DNA from: Candidatus Sigynarchaeota archaeon
GTDB lineage: Archaea > Asgardarchaeota > Lokiarchaeia > Sigynarchaeales > Sigynarchaeaceae
Reading direction: 5' to 3'
DNA: 11,965 nucleotides
Assembly: GCA_030587525.1 (NCBI GenBank)
Contig: JAUQYW010000714.1
Location: 1 to 11,965, forward strand
Shown here: positions 5,637 through 11,965 of the stretch, piece after piece
How positions within the stretch are numbered: position 1 is the first letter of the stretch
Layout of the letters: every line of letters starts with the position of its first letter
Notes under the pieces: model-generated
What the model saw: only the letters and a program-made list of their open reading frames with translations
What the model was told of the DNA's origin: nothing
Databases searched by the model: none
Translations under genes and position numbers: made by a program

Positions 5637-8600
5637 ATGTATAACAAATCACCCAATGCTTTGCGTGCAATCCCCATCATCATCATTATCGCGATAGTAG
5701 CCATTGTAATCTTCGCGTGGGGTATTCCTGTATGGCTTGCCGATTTATCACTCGACACGCAAATGTACTCCAACAAGGCTGGAGTGGACTTCATTACCGT
5801 GAATCTTCTTGATTGGGCGGCGATCTGGGTTCCGTTAATCCCTGCAGCAATCGCCACGGTCATCTTGCTTCACCCGAAAAAGTTCTTGTCGGTTCTTCCA
5901 GTCAAAGGCATTCGAGGCCATTTGCGGGCCAGCATCTTGTTTTCCATAGTGATTTTCGGCATCTCGTATTTCCTTTCCTGGATAATCGGGGATATGAGCT
6001 ATGGTATGTTCATGGCACATTACCTGCAACGTGACCCTACATCTGGCTTCGTCGACTTTTTCGCCTCCTTTAAGGCCTTGTTGATCCCCTTCGACACCTC
6101 GCAATATAGCGTGAATGTCTTGCTGTCCTGGCAGTATTTAACGATGCCCATCATGAACGCGATTCTAACGGCATTCTTGTTCCGCATGATCTTCGAGATG
6201 ATCGGTGCCAAGGTGAATGGCGGGTATGCCATCGAGTTCCTTGGGCGGTTGTTCCTGATCATCGGCATTATCCTCGGGTATTTCTACCTCGCATCGCCGT
6301 TATCCACGTACGATTCAGTCGAACGAACGTGGCTGTACATACTCCCGCTAACTATGTGGACGATGCTAGGAACAGGAATCTTCGCGCTCGTGTTTGCAGC
6401 GACGTCAAAGCGTTTACGTGATCGTGAGGAAGTGGCTGGCGGGACATTCATCATTGCGGTGATCATCGTCATCGGCATGATCATCGGTCCGTGCATCGCT
6501 GCAGCTGGTTCATTTTTTAGCAGGGAAGGCAATTGGCCTACCCTCGTCTGGGGTGCCAAAATAGAGAAGCAGGTTGAACAAACTCGAATTGCCAGTGATT
6601 TAACGGGCTTTACTAATATGAGCATGACCGACCTTATAAATCGTCGGACGAACCCCGAAATCGCCAATAAGATACGCCCGTTCGATCAAAACAGCAGCCG
6701 TGCATTGTTGGAGAGTAAAATAACCGCTAATTATGAAATGACGAACAACGATTCAGATATTATCGTTATGAACCAGTCAGAATATTGGGTATCTCCAATT
6801 GTATTTTTCCCCGGTGCTCAATCGTTCGATTCAGCAATGAAGAGAAACGCGATCTTCACGCACACGCGAGGCTACGTGGCGATGGATGCACACGAAGGAG
6901 ATGTCTTGCAAGATAATGAATATTTGCCCACCTTTAACGTGACCAAGGATTACCCCGTGTATTTTGGCGAGGGATATCGGAATGAGATTCTTCTAAATCT
7001 CACGAGCCTTAACGTCACGGAATATGACAGTTCGACTTTCCACGGCGCCCCCGACGGGAACTTGAGTGGGTACCTTGCGAACGTCAAGTTGTTGAGCACA
7101 TCTACGGATTTTTTACCATTGCTCAACAGGGAAATTTCTTTCTTGCACAGGACAAATATATTCGATCGAGTGACTGCCATCCTGCTTCCGCACATGTACA
7201 TGGACCCGGATCCCTATCTCGTATTTGACACGGAAAACCAGAAATTGTTCTATTCCGTTCCAGTGTACATTTCAATACCGGGTTTCACGTATTTCCAGAG
7301 TGATTATAAGCGATTCCTAGGCTGGATCATCCTCGATTGCTATGATGGCACTATGCAATTTTACTTGAATCATAAGCTAGATACGGATTCGCTGATTTCC
7401 TTTGCTAAGGTGTACGTTGACACTAGTATCTATCCATGGATAAATGCAACGAACGCCCCGGACTGGCTGAAATCGCAGTTCCGATATCCTGAAGGTTTGT
7501 ATGAGCAGCAGCTGGCAACGGATTACACCTATCACGTTACAAATGCTGAAACTTGGCGTGCAGCAAATGATTTTTTTGCTAGGCCACCGATGAGTGACCT
7601 ATACTTCGTTATGATGGATATCGGCGAGGGATTGGAATACGTTGGCTTCGATCTCGTCGTGCCGACATCGGGAACGGTTGCCCTTGCTGGCATGTACATC
7701 GTACGTCAAAATTTCGACCACTTTGGCGAAACCCGGTTTTATAGAAGACCAAGCGGCACCTCGCTAATGGGTCCAGAGACCGCAAATTCCACGTTCCAAA
7801 ACTACCCTGCAATCTCCCAAAGCATAACTCAAATTCCAAACAAGGATGTCGGGAACATTTTATTGTACGCTTTTGCCCATTCCGTCTATTATGTCGTTCC
7901 CATCTATAGCACGTCAAACACCACTGGTCTTCAAACGCTCAATTATGTCGGCTTGGTCAATGGATTCAACGAAACCGAGGTTGCTTGGGGCCATACATCG
8001 CAAGAGGCATTTAATGTCATTAAGCAACTTCACCCTGAAACGGAGCCGGTGCCAGCCATCCAGGTAAACTGCACAACGCCCTCGAGCACGGTCACGACCC
8101 CCGATTTAGCCAACATCGTCTTGTCTATGACCAACACGGATACGAACTTGTCGGCGCTTCCGTTGAGCGTCACGGCAGGGTTACTCGTGTATTCATCGGG
8201 TACCACGTTGTTTGTCAACGGTTCCTCGCTGGGCAGCAGCACGAATTACACCTTAGGCACCTGGTCAATGTACCCAACCCAGCTTCGGCAATTCATGGTC
8301 CAGCTGAACATGAGCCTCGGTAACTTCTCGTCTCGAAACATGCCGTTCAAGTTTTATGCGAGGCTCTCAAATGGCACCAAGTACAGCACCGAGACCAAGT
8401 CGATCCTGTTCCAGCTCCCGAGTTACGCGGCAACCAACATCACCGCGCATGATATCACCATGGGATTCATCTTGCCAGCCTTGGTTCAAGAGCCATCGAA
8501 TGCAAACTTGCAACTCACGGTGCGAAACAACAACGTGACCATGTCCAACGTGACGCAAGTACAAGTCAACCTCACCTTGTTCTCGGTGAACGCGACGAAT

Positions 8601-8861
8601 GTGACCGTCACTGTACCGGGATTGCCAAGTATGCAAAATGGATCCTTTGCCAGCGACGTGATGTACCCCGGCCACGTGGGACGGACATTCACGGTCATCG
8701 ACGAGATTCTCACGGCACAAGCGACGTATGGCGTCACAGTTTCGATAAACTTGAATTTGGGCAGCTATACATCCCTCGAATTCGTGTACCGACTGGACTT
8801 GATCGTGAACAATATCGTTGTCGGGACCACTCTCTTGCGTGTAATCACGTGGACTAAGTAA
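5637..8861 (+). CDS. UPF0182-family large membrane protein with sequon-rich C-terminal extension
   Basis: The protein is 1074 residues from ATG 5637. Seven N-terminal membrane helices (about 13-33, 60-78, 98-117, 163-187, 203-221, 233-257, 270-293) and a large outer domain match the UPF0182 (COG1615) architecture. Recognisable segments are HTRGYVAMD, VYFGEGYRNE, MDPDPYLVFD near residue 520, the DCYDGTMQFYLN strand, MGPETAN near 710 followed by PAISQ, and NILLYAFAHSVYYVVPIYS ending near 752. UPF0182 proteins are usually about 900 residues and of unknown function. Here about 270 extra residues (802-1074) form a beta-rich, probably Ig/CARDB-like extension with fourteen N-x-S/T sequons; about a dozen more lie in the outer UPF0182 domain. 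With N-in and seven helices, everything after residue 293 should be extracellular. The start is ATG 5637 because GTGAT (5628-5632) gives a Shine-Dalgarno 4 bases upstream; in-frame GTG 5628 is the alternative. A surface role is likely; biochemical function is unknown. Confidence 0.9.
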   Translation: MYNKSPNALRAIPIIIIIAIVAIVIFAWGIPVWLADLSLDTQMYSNKAGVDFITVNLLDWAAIWVPLIPAAIATVILLHPKKFLSVLPVKGIRGHLRASILFSIVIFGISYFLSWIIGDMSYGMFMAHYLQRDPTSGFVDFFASFKALLIPFDTSQYSVNVLLSWQYLTMPIMNAILTAFLFRMIFEMIGAKVNGGYAIEFLGRLFLIIGIILGYFYLASPLSTYDSVERTWLYILPLTMWTMLGTGIFALVFAATSKRLRDREEVAGGTFIIAVIIVIGMIIGPCIAAAGSFFSREGNWPTLVWGAKIEKQVEQTRIASDLTGFTNMSMTDLINRRTNPEIANKIRPFDQNSSRALLESKITANYEMTNNDSDIIVMNQSEYWVSPIVFFPGAQSFDSAMKRNAIFTHTRGYVAMDAHEGDVLQDNEYLPTFNVTKDYPVYFGEGYRNEILLNLTSLNVTEYDSSTFHGAPDGNLSGYLANVKLLSTSTDFLPLLNREISFLHRTNIFDRVTAILLPHMYMDPDPYLVFDTENQKLFYSVPVYISIPGFTYFQSDYKRFLGWIILDCYDGTMQFYLNHKLDTDSLISFAKVYVDTSIYPWINATNAPDWLKSQFRYPEGLYEQQLATDYTYHVTNAETWRAANDFFARPPMSDLYFVMMDIGEGLEYVGFDLVVPTSGTVALAGMYIVRQNFDHFGETRFYRRPSGTSLMGPETANSTFQNYPAISQSITQIPNKDVGNILLYAFAHSVYYVVPIYSTSNTTGLQTLNYVGLVNGFNETEVAWGHTSQEAFNVIKQLHPETEPVPAIQVNCTTPSSTVTTPDLANIVLSMTNTDTNLSALPLSVTAGLLVYSSGTTLFVNGSSLGSSTNYTLGTWSMYPTQLRQFMVQLNMSLGNFSSRNMPFKFYARLSNGTKYSTETKSILFQLPSYAATNITAHDITMGFILPALVQEPSNANLQLTVRNNNVTMSNVTQVQVNLTLFSVNATNVTVTVPGLPSMQNGSFASDVMYPGHVGRTFTVIDEILTAQATYGVTVSINLNLGSYTSLEFVYRLDLIVNNIVVGTTLLRVITWTK

Positions 8862-8886
8862 AAGATTTAAAATCTTCTTTTTTTTT
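8862..8886 (+). terminator. Stem-loop plus T-run terminator of the UPF0182-like gene
   Basis: Right after the TAA stop, AAGAT (8862-8866) and ATCTT (8872-8876) form a short AT-only stem, followed by nine T at 8878-8886. Archaeal termination relies mainly on T-runs, so the T-tract is the stronger part of this call. Confidence 0.6.
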
Positions 8887-8901
8887 AAAATATTGAAAAA
8901 A
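8887..8901 (-). terminator. T-rich terminator of the CxxC-block protein gene
   Basis: Read on the minus strand, this segment downstream of the TAG at 8915-8917 is TTTTTT followed by CAATATTTT, two T-tracts in the 53-bp convergent gap. There is no strong stem. It is a plausible archaeal T-tract terminator facing the one from the opposite gene. Confidence 0.4.
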
Positions 8902-8914
8902 TAAGAGATCCTTC

Positions 8915-9985
8915 CTAGTTAAACTTGGAATCGAGCACGACAAAACTGCCAGACACGCCGATGCCGAAGATCTGGAACTCTTTCCCATTCACCGCTTTGC
9001 ATTCGAGCTGCAGCGCTGGAAGCACCATGATCTTCGTCCCCGATTTCACTATTCCTTTTTTCACGTAGTCCTTGTAGTCCTTTTTTGCCTCGTCGCAGTT
9101 CTTTGATGATTCCTTCGTCCAGAAGTTCAATTCAGGTTTGAGCTTGTCCTCTTTCAAATCGTCCGAGTTAATTACGATTATGCCTTGAATGTCCTTGGCA
9201 TTGAGCAGATCCTCGACGGATTGCTTGTCAATGAACTTTTCCACGTCCTTCGAGTAATACACTTCAGCATCCTTCTTTGACATGATGAATGGCACGGGCG
9301 CGACGGCATATTCGAAAAGCACGCCGGTTCCCTTGCATTCCTCGCAAGATATCTGGCCCGACGAGTCGCAGCTCTTGCATCGGATTTTTTGCAGGCCGCT
9401 GCAATCCGAACACGTGTGCGCTCCTTGGCCATGGCAATCGGGGCACGGCGCCTTTTTCGACCCGCTGTATTTTTTCCCGTCGGCATCGAGTATCTCAAGC
9501 TTGTATTCAACGGTCTTCGATCCCTTGCAGGTCCGACACGATATTTTTCCCGTGCTGTCGCAAGTACCGCACTTGACCGTGCCGCTGCCGCCACAATTTT
9601 TGCATTTAATGCCCCCGGCACCGCCACACTTCGAGCACTTGACGTTATTGATCGTGTTGAACATGGGAACTTCCTTCTCGCCCTTCCACGATTCCAGGTT
9701 GACTTGTTTGTTCCCGAAATCATAGAACCGAATTTTTTCGAGATCCTTCACGTTTGCACTTTCCATGGTCTGTTTCTGCTTGCCGGCAAGTGCTTCCTTG
9801 ATATTTTTCTCGAAATAGATCACGATGAATTTCGAGACTTCTTGCACGGTTTCCACTGCGGAAACGTGCTCACGCTTGAAATCGACTTTCTTTTTCTTGA
9901 AGAACTTTTCCAAAGTTTTAATGTCCGCGTTCGTGAGCCAATTCTGGAACAACTCGTCGCTGGACATCGCTTTGACGGTTACCAT
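8915..9985 (-). CDS. DnaJ-type zinc-finger protein with two tandem four-CxxC blocks, no J domain
   Basis: The protein is 356 residues. Residues 1-110 are helical and charged (DELFQNWLTNADIKTLEKFF, then KKKKVDFKREHV). Two cysteine blocks follow: CxxC at 117/120, 128/131, 139/142, 150/153, and at 181/184, 192/195, 203/206, 214/217. Within each block the pairs recur exactly every 11 residues, usually as CxxCxGxG-like units (CKNCGGSG, CPDCHGQG, CEECKGTG), as in DnaJ cysteine-rich or BSD2-like domains. Two blocks should bind four zinc ions. No J domain or HPD motif is present. Residues 220-356 are an alpha/beta region I do not recognise (VEKFIDKQSVEDLLNAKDIQ). There is no signal peptide or membrane helix, so it is probably cytosolic. 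ATG 9985 is chosen because GAGGTG stands 6 bases upstream; the frame extends to an ATG at 10042 with a poor N-terminus. A protein-folding or assembly role is inferred from the zinc domain only. Confidence 0.85.
   Translation of the reverse strand: MVTVKAMSSDELFQNWLTNADIKTLEKFFKKKKVDFKREHVSAVETVQEVSKFIVIYFEKNIKEALAGKQKQTMESANVKDLEKIRFYDFGNKQVNLESWKGEKEVPMFNTINNVKCSKCGGAGGIKCKNCGGSGTVKCGTCDSTGKISCRTCKGSKTVEYKLEILDADGKKYSGSKKAPCPDCHGQGAHTCSDCSGLQKIRCKSCDSSGQISCEECKGTGVLFEYAVAPVPFIMSKKDAEVYYSKDVEKFIDKQSVEDLLNAKDIQGIIVINSDDLKEDKLKPELNFWTKESSKNCDEAKKDYKDYVKKGIVKSGTKIMVLPALQLECKAVNGKEFQIFGIGVSGSFVVLDSKFN
9335..9445 (-). repeat. CxxC block 2: four 33-bp units
   Basis: This is the coding segment for C181 to C217, offset 64 codons from block 1, with the same 11-codon period and the same unit order. 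The 27 codons between the blocks encode a non-cysteine strand-rich insert (about 154-180). Confidence 0.75.
9527..9637 (-). repeat. CxxC block 1: four 33-bp units
   Basis: This is the coding segment for C117 to C153, four CxxC units each 11 codons apart. Its third unit, CGTCDSTGKIS, nearly matches the third unit of block 2, CKSCDSSGQIS. That indicates duplication of the whole four-unit block. Confidence 0.75.
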
Positions 9986-9991
9986 TTCATG

Positions 9992-9997
9992 CACCTC
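9992..9997 (-). promoter_or_regulatory. Shine-Dalgarno GAGGTG for the CxxC-block gene
   Basis: GAGGTG on the minus strand is a six-base perfect match to the anti-SD core and ends 6 bases before ATG 9985. It decides the start against ATG 10042, and shows that this gene has a real leader, unlike the apparently leaderless genes elsewhere in the window. Confidence 0.65.
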
Positions 9998-10025
9998 GAA
10001 AATTATAATGCGAATGCAGATTTGA

Positions 10026-10046
10026 AACCTTGGGATTATCAAGGTT
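10026..10046. repeat. 21-bp dyad, candidate operator between CxxC-block gene and glyA
   Basis: AACCTTG (10026-10032) and CAAGGTT (10040-10046) form a perfect 7-bp inverted repeat around a 7-base spacer (GGATTAT), with flanking TGA/TCA adding weak extension. It is in the 143-bp divergent gap (9986-10128). An AT-rich TATA-like element (ATTTAACA at 10051-10058, or GTTAAAT on the minus strand) sits alongside, so a bound protein could block the minus-strand start region. An AATTATAAT at 10001-10009 is too close to 9985 to serve that start with its SD. Confidence 0.4.
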
Positions 10047-10114
10047 CAGAATTTAACAAGAAGCTTTTTTTTGGGTGCAATGTAGATTCAAGTGTAGGAG
10101 CCGAGTCATCACGT

Positions 10115-10119
10115 GAGGT
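10115..10119 (+). promoter_or_regulatory. Shine-Dalgarno GAGGT for glyA
   Basis: GAGGT lies 9 bases before ATG 10129, an acceptable though slightly long spacing. No AT-rich box lies about 26 bases upstream of the ATG, so the transcript is probably not leaderless. Confidence 0.5.
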
Positions 10120-10128
10120 TGTCGAATT

Positions 10129-11451
10129 ATGAGCAAACAAATAGTTGATAAAATCAATAATCTCATCAAGCAGCACCACGAATTCTTTTCACGAGCGATT
10201 CCATTGATAGCCTCGGAAAATATCACGTCAAAAGCGTGCCGCATGGCCACGATCTGCGATTTTCAACACCGGTATGCGGAAGGCTGGCCTGGCAAGCGCG
10301 TTTATGCTGGTTGCGAGTATCTCGACCAGGTCGAACTCATTTGCCAAGACCTCGCGCAGAAGTACTGGAGAGCCTCGTTCGCGGATGTTCGGCCGATCTC
10401 TGGGGTCGTGGCAAACCTGGCGCTGTACACGGCAATGACCACGCCGAAGGGCAAGATGATGGCTATGCCAATCCCTTCAGGTGGCCACATTTCCCATGCC
10501 CCGAAGATTGCCAAGCAAACCGGCAAGGAAATCAACGGCACGGCGGGTACTGTGCGGGGGCTGGACGTTGAATACCTCGCGTTCGACCAGAAGGAAATGA
10601 ACCTGAACATCGACGAGAGCGCGAAGCGGATCCGCGCGTTCAAGCCTGAGCTCGTGCTGTTTGGTGGTAGCGTGTTCTTGTTTCCGCACCCCGTGAAGGA
10701 ACTTTCCGCGGTCGCGAAGGAAGTCGGTGCCCATGTTGCGTACGACGGCGCGCACGTCGCGGGCTTGATCGGCAGCGGGTACTTCCAGGATCCGCTGCGG
10801 GAAGGTGCCGAGGCATTCACGCTGTCGACGCACAAGACGTTCCCCGGGCCGCAGCACGGCTGCATCCTCACGAATGGCCCGGATGAGCTCAACGAGAAGG
10901 TCAAGAGCGCTTGTTTCCCCTCGATGCTGAGCAACCACCACTTGCACAACGTGGCCGGGTTTGCCATCACCCTTGCGGAAATGATGGAATTCGGGAAGGT
11001 CTATCATGGCCAGGTCATCAAGAACGCCAAGGCATTGGCTGCCGCGCTTGCCGCGGCTGGCTTCAAGCCCTTGTGCGAGCATAAAGGGTACACGGCTTCG
11101 CATCAAGTCGTGCTCGACGTCACGGGTCTCGAAAAAACCTTCGGGCTCGGTGCAGACATCGAAAAGGCGCTGGAAAAGGCCGCGATCATCGTCAACCGGA
11201 ATTTATTACCCTGGGATGCCAAAGAAAAGCGGGAATACACGAACCCGGGTGGTCTCAGGCTCGGCACCAGCGAGGTCACGCGCCTCGGCATGAAGGAAAG
11301 CGATATGAAGGTCATCGCGGATTTCTTCAAGAAGATCATCATCGACAAGAAGGATCCCAAGACGATCGCGCCCGATGTCGCCGAGTTCGCGAAGAACTTC
11401 CAAACCGTGAAGTTTTGCTTCGAGGAAACCAAGGCATTCCAGTGGTATTGA
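10129..11451 (+). CDS. glyA: Serine hydroxymethyltransferase (glycine hydroxymethyltransferase)
   Basis: The 440-residue PLP enzyme of fold type I interconverts serine and glycine while passing a one-carbon unit to a pterin (tetrahydrofolate, or tetrahydromethanopterin in many archaea; the sequence does not settle which). It is cytosolic. Visible conserved elements in order: LIASEN (26-31), RYAEGWPGKRVYAGCEYLD (48-66), the PSGGHISH motif with PLP-stacking H120, YDGAHVAGLI with D206 and H209 (pyridine-nitrogen Asp), the Schiff-base lysine K236 in STHKTFPGPQHG, and GGLRLGTSEVTRLGM with R377 for the substrate carboxylate. Length is normal for archaeal members, and the FPGPQ after the lysine (rather than bacterial LRGPR) is of archaeal type. 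All key residues are present, so it should be active. It stands alone between two convergent or divergent neighbours, with no folate-pathway gene adjacent in this window. Confidence 0.97.
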   Translation: MSKQIVDKINNLIKQHHEFFSRAIPLIASENITSKACRMATICDFQHRYAEGWPGKRVYAGCEYLDQVELICQDLAQKYWRASFADVRPISGVVANLALYTAMTTPKGKMMAMPIPSGGHISHAPKIAKQTGKEINGTAGTVRGLDVEYLAFDQKEMNLNIDESAKRIRAFKPELVLFGGSVFLFPHPVKELSAVAKEVGAHVAYDGAHVAGLIGSGYFQDPLREGAEAFTLSTHKTFPGPQHGCILTNGPDELNEKVKSACFPSMLSNHHLHNVAGFAITLAEMMEFGKVYHGQVIKNAKALAAALAAAGFKPLCEHKGYTASHQVVLDVTGLEKTFGLGADIEKALEKAAIIVNRNLLPWDAKEKREYTNPGGLRLGTSEVTRLGMKESDMKVIADFFKKIIIDKKDPKTIAPDVAEFAKNFQTVKFCFEETKAFQWY

Positions 11452-11479
11452 AAAAAAAGTACTATTTCTATTTACTTTT
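11451..11479. terminator. Shared stem-loop terminator between glyA and the GH31 gene
   Basis: AAAAGTA (11455-11461) pairs with TACTTTT (11473-11479) around an 11-base loop. On the minus strand the stem is followed directly by eight T (11458-11451), a strong terminator for the GH31 gene. On the plus strand the same stem ends in TTTT, so it could also serve glyA. Confidence 0.6.
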
Positions 11480-11481
11480 GT

Positions 11482-11965
11482 TCAAAGCTGCCCGTTTACT
11501 GCACCGTGATCGGTTGCTATGGCCATATCCTTTCCGTTGAAGGTGATGCTCGTGACCTTGCACGTGGCCGGCACCCTTGATTTCACGGTTCTGAAATCCA
11601 TCGAAGCCTCGATGCGTAACGTTCTGCCAGCCATCTTGGCGGAGATTTTAACATCTGGCTTGCCCGCGATGATATAATCCGTGATGGTTCCATCATCGCC
11701 CGGGATGATGGCCAGCTCCAGCTCGTCGAAGGGAACCTCGTCAACATGCTGCTGTACCGGGCCCATGGGCGAGATGGTTCCTTCCCGCAAGAACACGGGT
11801 ACGCGATCGATCAAGCACGTGACATCGATCCAGGCAGGTCCCTTCACTGCGTCGAGCGTCCAGAAATTGCACCACGTTCCTCTTGGTAAATACACCTTTC
11901 GCGTGTTGACCCTCGTGAGGATGGGCGCGACGAGCAAGTTCCGTCCGAACATGTATTCATCTTCC
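11482..11965 (-). CDS. Partial GH31 alpha-glucosidase-type glycosidase, C-terminal part
   Basis: This is the C-terminal 161 codons of a longer gene that enters from the right edge in frame (EDEYMFGRNLLVAPIL). That segment is the GH31 signature at the end of the catalytic barrel, normally '.QYMFGDDLLVAPI'. It is followed by the proximal C-terminal beta-sandwich: KVYLPRGTWCNFW, then DRVPVFLREGTISPMGPV, both diagnostic of the family. A distal strand-rich part closes at TGA 11482. The catalytic Asp residues lie outside the window, so activity and substrate (alpha-glucoside, alpha-xyloside or sulfoquinovoside) cannot be decided. Its stop is 30 bp from the end of the convergent glyA. Family is sure; specificity is open. 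Confidence 0.9.
   Translation of the reverse strand, partial: EDEYMFGRNLLVAPILTRVNTRKVYLPRGTWCNFWTLDAVKGPAWIDVTCLIDRVPVFLREGTISPMGPVQQHVDEVPFDELELAIIPGDDGTITDYIIAGKPDVKISAKMAGRTLRIEASMDFRTVKSRVPATCKVTSITFNGKDMAIATDHGAVNGQL

Noticed and set aside
5560..5670. Start of the HEAT/TPR gene at ATG 5670
   Set aside because: It would overlap the 5' end of the divergent UPF0182-like gene and put the TATATAT box inside the coding region; GTG 5559 fits the promoter.
9335..9637. The 33-base periodicity read as a CRISPR-like or satellite array
   Set aside because: The period follows codons for CxxC units and the DNA between cysteines is diverged; there are no conserved direct repeats with unique spacers.
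9389..10132. 247-residue plus-strand frame over the CxxC-block gene
   Set aside because: It is a shadow of the minus-strand gene with its regular cysteine motifs, and it also runs through the intergenic dyad into glyA.
10302..11106. Long minus-strand frames (222 and 209 residues) over glyA
   Set aside because: They are antisense shadows; the plus strand encodes an unambiguous serine hydroxymethyltransferase with all key residues.
1..11965. Defence system, mobile element or biosynthetic cluster
   Set aside because: No nuclease, transposase, integrase, reverse transcriptase, toxin or cluster-type enzyme set is seen, and the alternating single genes argue against a co-expressed system.

Overview
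The window looks archaeal. Several start codons lie about 26-30 bases downstream of TATA-like boxes with little or no leader. The serine hydroxymethyltransferase carries the archaeal-type PLP-lysine motif (THKTFPGPQ), and one very large membrane protein of a bacterial/archaeal family of unknown function (UPF0182-like) is dense in N-glycosylation sequons. Alpha-solenoid proteins (a SNAP/TPR-like protein fused to a beta-sandwich, and a HEAT+TPR protein) would fit an Asgard (Promethearchaeota) genome, but that placement is inference, not proof. I saw no tRNA, rRNA, CRISPR array, insertion sequence or phage gene.

Layout, left to right: (1) the N-terminal 257 codons of a GH63/clan-G-type glycosidase on the minus strand, running off the left edge; (2) a plus-strand alpha-solenoid plus beta-sandwich protein; (3) a minus-strand cysteine-rich protein of the YkgJ zinc/iron-chelating type; (4) a plus-strand seven-helix membrane protein of unknown function; (5) a minus-strand HEAT-repeat/TPR protein; (6) a plus-strand UPF0182-like membrane protein with a sequon-rich C-terminal extension; (7) a minus-strand protein with two tandem DnaJ-type CxxC blocks and no J domain; (8) plus-strand serine hydroxymethyltransferase (glyA); (9) the C-terminus of a GH31 alpha-glucosidase-type enzyme on the minus strand, running off the right edge.

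The nine genes alternate strand without exception, so none shares an operon with a neighbour. The four divergent gaps (63, 105, 77 and 143 bp) carry the promoters, and the four convergent junctions are tight (16 bp, a 17-bp overlap, 53 bp, 30 bp). Two gaps also hold inverted repeats that could be operators. No gene-free stretch exceeds 150 bases.

Functionally the region mixes housekeeping (one-carbon metabolism), carbohydrate hydrolysis at both edges, and cell-surface or scaffold proteins. No known multi-gene system is evident. The most unusual single items are the 11-residue-period double zinc-finger block, the sequon-dense extension on the UPF0182-like protein, the solenoid/beta-sandwich fusion and the strict strand alternation.
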